Assembly (NCBI GenBank): GCA_004294135.1
Contig: RDZY01000007.1
Coordinates: forward strand, 124,001 to 188,000
DNA length: 64,000 nucleotides
Origin: Sphingobacteriia bacterium
Lineage (GTDB): Bacteria > Bacteroidota > Bacteroidia > Chitinophagales > Chitinophagaceae
Direction: 5' to 3'
A model generated the notes under the pieces. That model did not search any database, was not told the DNA's origin, and saw only the letters and a list, made by a program, of their open reading frames with translations. Below, in pieces: positions 26,522-36,392 of the stretch. The position numbers and the translations under genes are program-made. Each line of letters starts with the position of its first letter. The stretch's first letter is position 1.

Positions 26522-28897
26522 ATGTACGTTATAAAAAGGAATGGCAAAAAAGAACCCGTTAAGTTTGATAAAGTAACGGCTAGGCTAGAAAAATTGAGTT
26601 ACAGTTTAAGTAATCTCGTAAGTATTATTGACGTTGCCCAAAAAACAATCGAAGGTATTTATGATGGGGTTCCTACTACTGAGTTGGATAATTTAGCCGC
26701 TGAAACAGCCGCGTCTTTAACCATTCGCCACCCCGATTATGCTATTCTAGCCTCAAGAATTTCTGTAAGTAACCTTCATAAAAATACGGTGAAACGTTTT
26801 TCTGCTACCATGCGATTGCTGTACAACTATATAGATCATAGTACCCAGCAACGAATGCCGCTTATTGCAGACGATATTATGCAAATCATTGAAGCAAATG
26901 CCGATTTAATTGACAGTACCATTCTGTACGATCGGGATTATTCTTTTGACTATTTTGGATTTAAAACACTAGAAAAATCATATCTCCTAAAAATTAATGG
27001 GAAAATTGCAGAGCGCCCTCAACATATGTATATGCGGGTTGCCATTGGCATTCACAAAGAAGATATTGAAAAGGCCATTCAAACCTATCACCTCATGAGT
27101 GAAAGGTGGATGACGCATGCAACTCCAACACTTTTTAATGCAGGAACACCAAAGCCACAGATGAGTTCTTGCTTTTTGTTGACCATGAAAAGCGATAGTA
27201 TAGAAGGCATTTATGATACGTTGAAACAGACGGCAAAAATCTCTCAAAGTGCAGGCGGTATTGGGCTTGCCATTCACCATATTAGGGCCACCGGCACTTA
27301 TATTGGAGGAACCAATGGTACCAGTAACGGCATTGTACCTATGCTGAAAGTATTTAATGATACCGCTCGATATGTAGATCAAGGTGGGGGCAAACGCAAA
27401 GGCGCTTTTGCCATATACCTTGAGCCTTGGCATGCAGACGTATCTGAGTTTTTAGACCTTAAAAAAAATCATGGCAAAGAAGAAATGCGGGCGCGCGATT
27501 TATTTTATGCTTTGTGGATTAGCGACCTCTTTATGAGGCGAGTTGAAGCCAATCAGAATTGGAGTTTATTTTGTCCCCACGAAGCACCGGGACTCAACAA
27601 TTGTTGGGGTGCCGATTTTGAAACGCTTTATACCCAATATGAAGCAGCGGGTAAAGCGAAAAAAATAGTAAAAGCCCAAGAATTATGGTTTGCTATTTTA
27701 CAATCTCAGATTGAAACTGGCACACCTTATCTCTTATATAAAGACGCAGCTAATAGTAAATCTAATCAGCAAAATTTAGGTACCATCCAATGCAGTAATC
27801 TTTGTACTGAAATAATGGAATACACCAGCCCCGATGAAGTAGCAGTTTGTAATTTAGCTTCTCTTTCCCTACCCAGATTTGTAATAGAGGGCGTATTTGA
27901 TCACCAAAAATTATATGAGGTAACTTATGCTGCTACCCAAAATCTAAATAAAATTATTGATCACAATTTTTATCCAATTGAAGAAGCAAAAAATTCAAAT
28001 TTTAAACATAGGCCTATTGGCATAGGCGTACAGGGCTTGGCAGATGTATTTATTCTACTCAGGCTGCCATTTGAAAATGAGTTGGCTAAAACATTGAATA
28101 AAGAAATTTTCGAGACCATATATTTTGCAGCAATGACCGCCAGTAAAGACCTAGCAATATTGCATGGTTCCTATGCTAGTTTTAAAGGGTCACCTGTTTC
28201 AAAAGGTATATTCCAGTTTGATATGTGGGGTGTAATTCCTTCTGATAGATGGGATTGGAACTTATTGAAAAAAGAAGTACAACAATATGGAATCAGAAAT
28301 TCATTATTGGTAGCACCAATGCCGACTGCATCTACTTCCCAGATTTTTGGCAACAACGAATGTTTTGAACCATATACCAGCAATATTTATACTCGAAGGG
28401 TACTAAGTGGTGAATTTATTATTGTAAACAAACATTTATTAAAAGATTTGGTGGACTTAGGATTATGGAACAACAAAATAAAAAACAATATTATAGCTGC
28501 CAATGGATCTATACAAACCATTGAAGAGATTCCTACACACTTAAAAGAATTGTACAAAACAGTTTGGGAAATAAAACAAAGAAATATTATTGATATGGCT
28601 GCAGATCGAGGTGCATTTATTTGCCAGTCGCAGTCGCTCAATTTATTTCTCGACAATCCTACTGTATCCAAACTTTCTTCCATGCACTTTTATGGGTGGA
28701 AGAAGGGACTAAAAACCGGTATGTATTATCTTAGAACACAAGCTGCAACACAGGCGGTACAATTTACGGTAGAGAAAGTGTTAGAACCGATAAAGTCAAC
28801 CGATAACCCGAGTGCCTCAAATGAAATTACAAGCACAGCAGTCGATTTAAATGCAGTTTGTAATATGGAAGATGGGTGCATGAGTTGTGGTGCTTAA
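26522..28897 (+). CDS. nrdA: class Ia ribonucleotide reductase, large (catalytic) subunit
   Basis: NrdA reduces ribonucleoside diphosphates. The first 90 residues ([20 protein letters not shown] onward) form an ATP-cone for overall activity control by ATP/dATP. The active site is complete: redox cysteines C217 (MSSCFLL) and C443 (AVCNLASL), and the N426-L-C428-T-E430 triad carrying the thiyl radical. [10 protein letters not shown] near the C-terminus is the radical-transfer tyrosine pair, and the tail CMSCGA is the swinging CxxC that renews the active-site disulfide. Length 791. Co-transcribed with nrdB under the riboswitch; convergent with sdaA with one nt between stops. Confidence 0.96.
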   Translation: MYVIKRNGKKEPVKFDKVTARLEKLSYSLSNLVSIIDVAQKTIEGIYDGVPTTELDNLAAETAASLTIRHPDYAILASRISVSNLHKNTVKRFSATMRLLYNYIDHSTQQRMPLIADDIMQIIEANADLIDSTILYDRDYSFDYFGFKTLEKSYLLKINGKIAERPQHMYMRVAIGIHKEDIEKAIQTYHLMSERWMTHATPTLFNAGTPKPQMSSCFLLTMKSDSIEGIYDTLKQTAKISQSAGGIGLAIHHIRATGTYIGGTNGTSNGIVPMLKVFNDTARYVDQGGGKRKGAFAIYLEPWHADVSEFLDLKKNHGKEEMRARDLFYALWISDLFMRRVEANQNWSLFCPHEAPGLNNCWGADFETLYTQYEAAGKAKKIVKAQELWFAILQSQIETGTPYLLYKDAANSKSNQQNLGTIQCSNLCTEIMEYTSPDEVAVCNLASLSLPRFVIEGVFDHQKLYEVTYAATQNLNKIIDHNFYPIEEAKNSNFKHRPIGIGVQGLADVFILLRLPFENELAKTLNKEIFETIYFAAMTASKDLAILHGSYASFKGSPVSKGIFQFDMWGVIPSDRWDWNLLKKEVQQYGIRNSLLVAPMPTASTSQIFGNNECFEPYTSNIYTRRVLSGEFIIVNKHLLKDLVDLGLWNNKIKNNIIAANGSIQTIEEIPTHLKELYKTVWEIKQRNIIDMAADRGAFICQSQSLNLFLDNPTVSKLSSMHFYGWKKGLKTGMYYLRTQAATQAVQFTVEKVLEPIKSTDNPSASNEITSTAVDLNAVCNMEDGCMSCGA

Positions 28898-28915
28898 GTC
28901 AGCACTCACTTAAGC
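28892..28915. terminator. inverted repeat spanning the nrdA and sdaA stop codons
   Basis: GCTTAAGT (28892-28899) and ACTTAAGC (28908-28915) form a perfect 8-bp stem with an 8-nt loop. It contains the nrdA TAA and overlaps the sdaA TGA. No U-run follows on either side, so termination is only a possibility. Confidence 0.35.
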
Positions 28916-30326
28916 CCAAAGGAATCTGAACAGCCAATCCACCATCTGCGGTTTCTTTGTATTTGCTATTCATATCTAAGGCGGTAGTCCACATAGTAGC
29001 AATCACTTTGTCTAGGCTAACTACCGCAAAATCTGGCGTACTCTGCAAGGCCAATTGGGAGGCTGTTATTGCTTTAATAGCCCCCATTGTATTGCGTTCT
29101 ATGCAGGGAATCTGAACCAGTCCCCCAATTGGATCACAAGTTAATCCAAGGTGATGTTCCATAGCAATTTCAGCTGCCATCAAAGCTTGGCGTTGTGTTC
29201 CGCCCATGGCTTCTGTTAATCCCGCAGCGGCCATGGCAGATGATACGCCTATTTCTGCTTGACAGCCACCCATGGCAGCAGAGATGGTGGCGCCTTTTTT
29301 AAAAATGCTGCCAATCTCAGATGCGGTTAGTAAAAATTGAACGACTTTCTCTTCTGTAACTCCCTCACAAAAGGCATTATAGTATTGCAATACCGCTGGT
29401 ATTACACCGGCTGCTCCATTGGTGGGTGCGGTAACTACCCTACCGAATGCAGCATTTTCTTCATTTACTGCCAATGCAAAACAACTTACCCAATCTAATA
29501 TATATTGAAACCCTTGTCCACCCCCTTTAATAATTTTCATCCAACTATTATAATCATGGTAAACCTGATGGTTTACCAGTTTCTTATTCAACTCAAAAGC
29601 CCTTCTTCTCACTTGTAATCCGCCGGGTAATACGCCCTTTGTATGGCAACCGCTGTATATACATTCCTGCATGGTATGCCAGATTGTTCGTATGCCTTTT
29701 AGCGTATCTGATTCACTGCGCCAAACCCCTTCATTTTCCAACACAATTTCATGAATGGCCATACCGGTTTTTCTACACCAGTGTAGAATATCATTGGCAT
29801 TATTAATGGGGAAAGGCAGGTCAACACTGGCAGCAGCACCAGCAAGCTCACCTTCTTTTACCACAAAGCCACCACCAATTGAATAATAGGTCTCACTTAT
29901 TTGTGAGCCATCTTGTAGTGTTGTTAAAAAACTAAGTGCATTTGGATGAAAGGGAAGCGACTCTTGGAATAAAAAAACAATTTGTGTTGTGGTATCAAAT
30001 GGGATCGCTATTTTACCACCCAAGACTACTATTTTCGCAGCTTCAATTTGTTTGATTTTTGTAGCAATTAAATTTACATCAGTCGTTACGGGATCTTCCC
30101 CAGATAAACCCATCAGTATGGCAGTATCGGTTCCGTGACCCTTGCCAGTTTTTGCCAGTGACCCATACAATAAAACGGTAATGGATCCAATCTGATTCAG
30201 CCCATACTGGGTCTCTATATTTGCAATATATTGTAATGCAGCTTTCCAAGGCCCTAGTGTATGTGAGCTGGAGGGACCAACTCCAATTTTAAACATATCA
30301 AATATTGAGATAGATTCGTGTGGCAT
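28899..30326 (-). CDS. sdaA: L-serine ammonia-lyase (iron-sulfur dependent, single chain)
   Basis: The enzyme deaminates L-serine to pyruvate and ammonia with a [4Fe-4S] cluster. It has the beta domain first ([28 protein letters not shown]) and the alpha domain after it ([62 protein letters not shown]). The cysteines GGCQAE, LTCDP and IPCIERN are candidate cluster ligands. At 475 residues it has the length of the fused one-polypeptide form. It is monocistronic as far as can be seen and convergent with nrdA. Confidence 0.94.
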   Translation of the reverse strand: MPHESISIFDMFKIGVGPSSSHTLGPWKAALQYIANIETQYGLNQIGSITVLLYGSLAKTGKGHGTDTAILMGLSGEDPVTTDVNLIATKIKQIEAAKIVVLGGKIAIPFDTTTQIVFLFQESLPFHPNALSFLTTLQDGSQISETYYSIGGGFVVKEGELAGAAASVDLPFPINNANDILHWCRKTGMAIHEIVLENEGVWRSESDTLKGIRTIWHTMQECIYSGCHTKGVLPGGLQVRRRAFELNKKLVNHQVYHDYNSWMKIIKGGGQGFQYILDWVSCFALAVNEENAAFGRVVTAPTNGAAGVIPAVLQYYNAFCEGVTEEKVVQFLLTASEIGSIFKKGATISAAMGGCQAEIGVSSAMAAAGLTEAMGGTQRQALMAAEIAMEHHLGLTCDPIGGLVQIPCIERNTMGAIKAITASQLALQSTPDFAVVSLDKVIATMWTTALDMNSKYKETADGGLAVQIPLGLSEC

Positions 30327-30443
30327 GGCATAAAGTTAAAGCTAATTTACTCATGCAGCATGGAGAAGGAAAGTATCTTAAATTGGGTTTATATTTTCTG
30401 GATAAAAAATATGTATTAACTTGATTTTTTATTCCATATAACA

Positions 30444-31688
30444 ATGAGAAAATATTTCCTTTTTATACTTTGTTTAATGATCCTTCAACCTGGTTCTACC
30501 CAAAACAGTAATCGTTCCAATACTGATGATGACCTGCTGCAAATATTGATGAAAGCCAATCCCGCATTATTTAATCCAATTTTAGATAATAAAGACAGCC
30601 TCCGTGTACAAATCATTTATACCCAAATAAATCGCGACAAGCGGAATAGGCCTTCCTTCAAAGAATATACTTTCAACCTCAATAACAATACCTATTTCTA
30701 TCCTGCCAGCACTGTAAAAATGCCCATTGCTTTTTTAGCATTGGAAAAGTTGAATGAGCTAAAAGTAGAAGGGCTTACCAGAACCACCAGTATGATTACT
30801 GATAGCGGCTTTGCAGCCCAAGATCATGTGTACAATCAACCCAATGCTGGTGATGGTAGCCCTACAATTGAAAACTATATTAAACAAATATTTTTGGTGA
30901 GCGACAATGATGCTTTCAATCGTCTGTATGAATTTTTGGGTCCCGAATACATTCAAAAAAAATTGAAAGAGAAAGGATATCCCGATGTAAGTATCCGACA
31001 CCGACTTCAACTGAGTAGAACGGCGGAACAGAATGCGGTAACCAATCCTGTTCAATTCTACGATACCACAGGGAAACTTATTTACAGCCAACCCTTGCAA
31101 AAAAGCAAAGCCGTATTTCCAGAGCTGGATGCATTTATTGGTAAAGGTTATATGAGTCGTGGCAAGTTGATTAATGAGCCGTTTTCTTTCGCAACCAAGA
31201 ACAGGGTTTACTTGCAGGATCTGCATCATATATTGCAATCGGTTTTATTCCCAGAAAAATTTTCTAAGAAAGAACGGTTTAATTTTACCAAAGACGACTA
31301 TACTTTTTTGTATCAATGGATGAGTAGTTTTCCCAAACAAAGTGAATATCCTAATTATGATACAGCCCACTATTGGGATGCTTATTGTAAATTTCTGTTT
31401 TATGGTTCTGAAAAAGGAGATAAATCACCCCGAATTAAAATTTTTAATAAGGTAGGTGATGCCTATGGTTTCTTGATTGATATAGCTTATATAGTAGACC
31501 TAGACCAGAATATTGAGTTCATGTTGAGTGCTGCTATTTCTTGTAATACAGACGGTATTTTTAACGACGATAAATACGATTATGATGGAATTGGATTTCC
31601 GTTTATGAAAAATATTGGTCAAGCCGTTTATCAATATGAACTTACTAGAAAGAAAAAGCATATTCCCGATCTTAGTAAATGGGAATAG
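30444..31688 (+). CDS. exported serine hydrolase, class A beta-lactamase-like fold
   Basis: The 414-residue protein has a signal peptide (MRKYFLFILCLMILQPGSTQ). The penicillin-recognising-enzyme motifs are present: S89-T-V-K92 in YPASTVKMPIAF, S153-D154-N155 in LVSDNDAFN, and a KVG triad in FNKVGDAYGF in the place of KTG. The glutamate of the omega loop of true class A beta-lactamases is not obvious, and the overall length is well above 290, so it is more likely a peptidase or esterase of the cell envelope than a resistance enzyme. The catalytic Ser/Lys pair is seen; substrate is unknown. Monocistronic between sdaA and the aminotransferase. Confidence 0.75.
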   Translation: MRKYFLFILCLMILQPGSTQNSNRSNTDDDLLQILMKANPALFNPILDNKDSLRVQIIYTQINRDKRNRPSFKEYTFNLNNNTYFYPASTVKMPIAFLALEKLNELKVEGLTRTTSMITDSGFAAQDHVYNQPNAGDGSPTIENYIKQIFLVSDNDAFNRLYEFLGPEYIQKKLKEKGYPDVSIRHRLQLSRTAEQNAVTNPVQFYDTTGKLIYSQPLQKSKAVFPELDAFIGKGYMSRGKLINEPFSFATKNRVYLQDLHHILQSVLFPEKFSKKERFNFTKDDYTFLYQWMSSFPKQSEYPNYDTAHYWDAYCKFLFYGSEKGDKSPRIKIFNKVGDAYGFLIDIAYIVDLDQNIEFMLSAAISCNTDGIFNDDKYDYDGIGFPFMKNIGQAVYQYELTRKKKHIPDLSKWE

Positions 31689-31784
31689 TTATTGCGCTTG
31701 CCTATTTTTTTTAAAAACTAACCATCGTTAATATAGTTTTTCCGAACTTAGCGATCTTAAATTGACTTATTATAAAATAAATGC

Positions 31785-32975
31785 ATGGAACTATCTTCAT
31801 TATTGAATCGGTTTAGTGAACCAGAAACACTAAAAATGGCCAAATTGGGTCGCGAATTAAGGGCTCAAGGAATTGATGTGATTGATTTAAGTCTCGGCGA
31901 ACCCGACTTTGATACGCCCCAACATATAAAGGATGCTGCAATAAAAGCCATCAATGACAATTGGAGTCACTACACACCTGTTGCAGGTTTTGCAGATTTA
32001 AGAGAAGCCGTGTGTACGAAGTTGAAGCGCGACAATAACCTTGATTATAAACCAGAAAATATTATTGCTTCTACGGGTGCAAAACAGAGTCTCGCCAATA
32101 TTATTTTAGCGTTGGTAGATGAAGATGATGAAGTGGTAATACCTACTCCATATTGGGTTACTTATTCAGAGTTGGTAAAAATTGCGCGTGGTAAAGTAGT
32201 AGAGATAAGAACAAGTCTCGAAAATAAATTTAAGCCAACACCAGCGCAAGTGGAGGCGGCTATTACACCAAGAACAAAAGTATTCATGTTCTCCTCACCC
32301 TGCAACCCCTCAGGTGCAGTATTTAGTAAGGAGGAATTGAAAGCATTGACAGCAGTATTTGTAAAGTATCCGCAGGTTACTATTTTATCGGATGAAATTT
32401 ATGAGTATATTAATTTCATGGGAAAGCACGAAAGTATTGCCCAGTTTGATGAATTAAAAGACCGGGTAGTAATAGTAAATGGACTCAGTAAGGGATTTGC
32501 AATGACGGGTTGGAGATTGGGTTATATTGCCGCCAATACCAACATTGTAAAAGCCTGTGAAAAATTACAAGGCCAGTTCACATCAGGAACATCATCCATT
32601 ACACAGAAAGCAGCGGTAGCAGCACTTACAGGAGATCTTCGCCCTTCAATTGAAATGACGGAAGAGTTTACACGCAGAAGAACAAAAACCTTGGAATTGG
32701 TAAAAGCCATTCCTGGTTTTAAATGTTTTGAACCCGAAGGTGCATTCTATGTATTTCCTGATGTGAGTGCCTATTATGGAAAATCAAACGGTACAGAAAC
32801 CATATCTAATGCAGCAGAATTCAGCATGTATATTCTAAATACAGCACACGTTTCTTCGGTAATGGGTGATGCATTTGGAGAACCCAATTGTGTTCGTTTT
32901 TCTTTTGCCAATAATATGGCAAATATTGAAAAAGCGTGGGCAAGAATTGCAGAGGCACTTGCAAAGCTGAAGTAA
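31785..32975 (+). CDS. PLP-dependent aspartate aminotransferase, class I
   Basis: This 396-residue fold-type I aminotransferase swaps the amino group between aspartate (or a related amino acid) and 2-oxoglutarate. PLP contacts are visible: N174 in SPCNPSG, D203 and Y206 in LSDEIYEY, the Schiff-base lysine K236 in NGLSKGFAMTGWRLGY, and R244 on the phosphate side; the substrate carboxylate Arg is in CVRFSFA (R372 region). It is of the I-gamma (aspartate/prephenate) type by its SLGEPDFDTPQHI start. It stands alone; aspC-like is likely but aromatic or prephenate specificity is possible. Confidence 0.88.
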   Translation: MELSSLLNRFSEPETLKMAKLGRELRAQGIDVIDLSLGEPDFDTPQHIKDAAIKAINDNWSHYTPVAGFADLREAVCTKLKRDNNLDYKPENIIASTGAKQSLANIILALVDEDDEVVIPTPYWVTYSELVKIARGKVVEIRTSLENKFKPTPAQVEAAITPRTKVFMFSSPCNPSGAVFSKEELKALTAVFVKYPQVTILSDEIYEYINFMGKHESIAQFDELKDRVVIVNGLSKGFAMTGWRLGYIAANTNIVKACEKLQGQFTSGTSSITQKAAVAALTGDLRPSIEMTEEFTRRRTKTLELVKAIPGFKCFEPEGAFYVFPDVSAYYGKSNGTETISNAAEFSMYILNTAHVSSVMGDAFGEPNCVRFSFANNMANIEKAWARIAEALAKLK

Positions 32976-33163
32976 GGGATTCATGTATTTGGAATAATTC
33001 ATCTTACCCTTTTATTCAGTATTAATCAATAATTTATGTATGCTGAAACTGAACTTGACTTTTTATTATAATAATATTGACGTTTCTGGATCTATCAATC
33101 CTAGGCATTCAAATATTCAATCTCAAATTCATTCGAAAATTGATGACGTTTTAATTTGTTTAC

Positions 33164-34120
33164 ATGATAGATTTGGTAAAAGCCGAAATGTTCAAAAACA
33201 GGCTGAGCAAAGTATTTAAGCACAAAAATAAACTTGCTAAGCGACAGGGCATTGCTTGTTATAGGGTTTACGACCACGATTTATCAGAGTTTCCTTTCAG
33301 CATAGAAATTTATGAAACGAATATTTATATTGCCGAGTACCTCAGGCGGCATGGTATGGAAGAAGATGAACACAACAATTGGCTGAAAGAATGTATGATA
33401 TTAATTGAAATGATTATTGGCATACCTATTGAAAATATGTATTGTAAGCAGCGGAAGCGAATGTCGCATAGAAGTGAGGGACAATATGAAAAGCTAGCCA
33501 GTGAGCAGGAATATTTTACCGTTACAGAACAGGGCTTAAAATTCTTGGTGAATCTGACCGATTATTTAGATACAGGGTTGTTTCTGGATCACCGAATAAC
33601 GCGTGAAAGAATACGCCAAATAAGTGCGGGAAAAAGAGTGCTTAATCTATTCTGTTATACTGGCTCATTTTCTGTTTACGCTGCAGCTGGGGCAGCAACT
33701 TCGGTTGTATCTGTAGATTTGTCAAAAACATATTTGGGCTGGGCAGAAAAGAATATGTCACTTAATGGCTTCACAGATGATGCAAAATATTCTTTTATTC
33801 ATGCGGATGTAAAACAGTATTTAAAAACGATTCCGCCGAATAGTTTCGACCTAATTATTATGGATCCACCTACTTTCAGCAATAGTAAGCGCATGAAAGA
33901 TATACTGGATATACAAAGAGACCATTCGGAGTTGATTAATGATGTGCTGAATGCAAGTAGTAAGGGAGCTGTACTTTATTTCAGTACCAATTTTAGCCGC
34001 TTTGAAATGGATAGAGATGCCATTCAATCGGAACAAATAAAAGATATTACCAAGGCGACTACCCCCTTTGATTTTGAAGGAAAATTAAAAAGATGGTGTT
34101 TTGAAATAGTGAAAAGCTAA
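33164..34120 (+). CDS. 23S rRNA methyltransferase, RlmK/RlmI-type
   Basis: The 318-residue protein matches the C-terminal half of E. coli RlmKL, which makes m7G2069 in 23S rRNA. Conserved parts: RLSKVFKHKNKLAKRQGIACYRVYD at the N-terminus (read in two halves), TGLFLDHRITRERI, motif I VLNLFCYTGSFSVYAA, and the catalytic IIMDPPTFSNSK. There is no RlmL THUMP half, so only the m7G activity would be expected. It is convergent with the histidine kinase; the stop codons overlap in the four bases CTAA (34117-34120). Confidence 0.84.
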   Translation: MIDLVKAEMFKNRLSKVFKHKNKLAKRQGIACYRVYDHDLSEFPFSIEIYETNIYIAEYLRRHGMEEDEHNNWLKECMILIEMIIGIPIENMYCKQRKRMSHRSEGQYEKLASEQEYFTVTEQGLKFLVNLTDYLDTGLFLDHRITRERIRQISAGKRVLNLFCYTGSFSVYAAAGAATSVVSVDLSKTYLGWAEKNMSLNGFTDDAKYSFIHADVKQYLKTIPPNSFDLIIMDPPTFSNSKRMKDILDIQRDHSELINDVLNASSKGAVLYFSTNFSRFEMDRDAIQSEQIKDITKATTPFDFEGKLKRWCFEIVKS

Positions 34121-35352
34121 TTAGATTCAGTAGTAATGGGTAATTCAAAGCTGATACTAGTCCCTTTACCAAATTCGCTCGAGACCAATAATTGGGAACC
34201 TAAAATTTCTGCAAACTCTTTAGCCAGTATCAATCCAAGTCCACTACCTTCCTCTTTATTGGTACCTTTTCTGGTACTTCGTCTATCCGTATTAAATAGG
34301 CTTTTCTTTACATCGTCATTCATGCCAACGCCCGTATCGCTTACCATAATTGACACTTTATTCAACTCTATTGAAGAATTTATACTGATGATTCCCCCTT
34401 CTGTAAACTTGATAGCATTGTTGATGAGATTTCTAAGTATGAATTTAAGCATGTTCTCGTCTGTAAATACCTTACAATTTCTAGGAATATTATTCACCAG
34501 TTGATTGTGCTTTACAAGGCTGGCCACTTCTAAATTTTTTAATTTAGTGGTAACCAGTTCATATAAATTTAAGTTGGAAAATTTTGCAGATGATTTGTTT
34601 AATAAAATACTTCCCCAGTCCACCAAATTGGTAAGTAAATTAATGGTGCCGTCCATTTGTTTGGCCACCATGGCTAAGAAATCATCCATTTTTTCGAGTG
34701 AAATTGCCCCCTCTTTTTTCAACTCAAGTACCTTCTTAAGGGAGGCTACTGGACTTCTAACATCATGTGCAACAATGGAAATAATTTTATTTTGAATTTC
34801 ACTCAGCTCTTCTAAGTGCTTTTTCTGACTTTCTACAATTGTATTCTGTGCTTTAATTTCTTGATTATGGAGCCTTATATCGAATAATCGTATTACCTGT
34901 TTGGCTAAAATACCTAATGCAAAAATTTGATCCTCTGTAAGTTTTCTAGGGGCAATATCCATTACAGAAAGTGTACCCAATTTATCACCGCTATTGGTTA
35001 TTAATGGAACACCCGCGTAAAAACGGATATACGGGGGATTTATTACAAGCGAATTTTGGATAAATCTTTCATCCAGTTGGATGTCAATAATTTCTAAAAC
35101 TTCATTTCCTAAAATCGTTTGTTCAAAGAAATTATTTTGCTGACCTAATTGATCTTCAATAATTCCTTTTTTTGCTTTTAACCATAGCTTTTCACCATCC
35201 ACTAATACGATAGAAGAGAATGGCAGGTTGCAAATTCTAGAAGCAACTTCAACTATTTCATCGAATGCCTCTTCGGGCTGGGAGTCAAATACAGATATTT
35301 GATACAATTGTGGTAACCTGCTCGATTCATTTTCTGGTACTATTACTACCAT
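34117..35352 (-). CDS. GAF-domain sensor histidine kinase
   Basis: A 411-residue soluble kinase: a GAF domain at about residues 25-160 (LPFSSIVLVDGEKLWLKA, FYAGVPLIT, GTLSVMDIAPRKL), a coiled coil near 160-190, HisKA with the phospho-acceptor H196 in IVAHDVRSPVASLKK, and a complete ATPase domain (NLINNAIKF N-box, DTGVGM G1, GSGLGLILAKEF G2). It has no transmembrane helix, so the signal is cytosolic; the GAF ligand is unknown. No response regulator is adjacent, making it an orphan. It follows coaE by 36 nt and may be the tail of the nusB-yajC-coaE unit. Confidence 0.88.
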   Translation of the reverse strand: MVVIVPENESSRLPQLYQISVFDSQPEEAFDEIVEVASRICNLPFSSIVLVDGEKLWLKAKKGIIEDQLGQQNNFFEQTILGNEVLEIIDIQLDERFIQNSLVINPPYIRFYAGVPLITNSGDKLGTLSVMDIAPRKLTEDQIFALGILAKQVIRLFDIRLHNQEIKAQNTIVESQKKHLEELSEIQNKIISIVAHDVRSPVASLKKVLELKKEGAISLEKMDDFLAMVAKQMDGTINLLTNLVDWGSILLNKSSAKFSNLNLYELVTTKLKNLEVASLVKHNQLVNNIPRNCKVFTDENMLKFILRNLINNAIKFTEGGIISINSSIELNKVSIMVSDTGVGMNDDVKKSLFNTDRRSTRKGTNKEEGSGLGLILAKEFAEILGSQLLVSSEFGKGTSISFELPITTESN

Positions 35353-35388
35353 TATTGCGTATTTGTTGCTGTAGCAATTTAATTGAAA

Positions 35389-35976
35389 TTAAACAACTAA
35401 TCCAAGAATTTTTTGGTGAATATTTAATACTTGAGGAATAAGTAGTTGTTGATCATTGTTTTGGATCACAAAGTCGCACAATTTCATTTTCACCTCATCG
35501 CCTATCTGTTGATTTATCCTAGCCATCACTGCTGCTTTTGAAATACCATCTCTATCCATCACCCTTTGAATCCGAACAGATAGTGGACTGGTAACACCAA
35601 CAATATAATCCATCCCTTCAGCCGAACCGGTCTCAAAAAAAAGAGCAGCTTCCTTAATGGTATAGGGACTCTTTTGTTTACACGTCCATTCTATTGCAGC
35701 TTGTATGGTTGCGGGGTGTACTATGGCATTTAAAACCGATAGCATAAAAGGGTCTGAGAAAACAATTTCGGAAATATACTTTCGGTTAAGCACTCCATTT
35801 AAATAGGCATTGTTGCCAAAAGCATTAGTAATAGCTGATATAACTGCTTGGTTTTGGTGCATGATTTGTCGCGACAAATCATCTGCATTCAGTACAGCAA
35901 TACCGAGACATTCAAAAATTTTAGCGACGGTGGTTTTCCCACTACCGATACCACCAGTTAATCCAACCTTTAGCAT
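35389..35976 (-). CDS. coaE: dephospho-CoA kinase
   Basis: CoaE phosphorylates the 3'-hydroxyl of dephospho-CoA, the last step of coenzyme A synthesis. The P-loop GLTGGIGSGKTTVAKIF occupies residues 6-22; LNADDLSRQIM supplies the catalytic Asp region and DYIVGVTSPLSVRIQRVMDRDG the LID-side motif. The 195-residue length is normal. It follows yajC by 56 nt. Confidence 0.94.
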   Translation of the reverse strand: MLKVGLTGGIGSGKTTVAKIFECLGIAVLNADDLSRQIMHQNQAVISAITNAFGNNAYLNGVLNRKYISEIVFSDPFMLSVLNAIVHPATIQAAIEWTCKQKSPYTIKEAALFFETGSAEGMDYIVGVTSPLSVRIQRVMDRDGISKAAVMARINQQIGDEVKMKLCDFVIQNNDQQLLIPQVLNIHQKILGLVV

Positions 35977-36032
35977 AAAAAAACCGATAAAATAATTTAT
36001 CGGTTGTAAAAATACAGTTTTAGGATGATTTT

Positions 36033-36371
36033 TTATTTTTTCTCAACAGTTGCTGGCTTATTAATTGCAATTGTCCATTCCATGCTAAGAGATGATTTTT
36101 CAATTTTCAGGTAACTGCCTGGATTTACTTCCAATTGGATGGTATTGTCTTCATTCACTTTGTTAATGGTACCATGAATACCAGCAATGGTCACAATTTT
36201 ATCTCCTTTCTGCATATTGTCAATAAACTTCTTTTGCTCTTTGGCTTTTTTTGCTTGGGGACGAATCATGAATAACCAGAATACCAATACAATGGCACCC
36301 ATTAGAATAAGTTGGAAAGTACCACCCTGTTTAGGGTCGGCAGATAAAATAACGAAGGCTAAGGATAACAT
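36033..36371 (-). CDS. yajC: preprotein translocase subunit YajC
   Basis: YajC is a small accessory partner of SecDF in the inner membrane. The 112-residue protein has one helix (about residues 18-38, LILMGAIVLVFWLFMI) leading into the signature RPQAKKAKEQKKFI, then a cytosolic domain GDKIVTIAGIHGTINKV. It lies 21 nt after nusB; secDF itself is 5 kb away at 41418. Confidence 0.92.
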   Translation of the reverse strand: MLSLAFVILSADPKQGGTFQLILMGAIVLVFWLFMIRPQAKKAKEQKKFIDNMQKGDKIVTIAGIHGTINKVNEDNTIQLEVNPGSYLKIEKSSLSMEWTIAINKPATVEKK

Positions 36372-36392
36372 ATTTTATTGTTTTTGTATGAT

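Noticed and set aside
26987..27433. 148-codon minus-strand frame inside nrdA
   Set aside because: It lies over the invariant catalytic region of nrdA, so the apparent frame is a by-product of that coding sequence.
30444..31688. Calling the SxxK/SDN hydrolase a beta-lactamase resistance gene
   Set aside because: The omega-loop Glu is not evident, KTG is KVG, and the chain is over 100 residues longer than class A enzymes.
33040..33219. 59-codon open frame before the RlmK-type gene
   Set aside because: It overlaps the start of the rRNA methyltransferase in another frame and its product has no recognisable pattern; the AT-rich spacer explains it.
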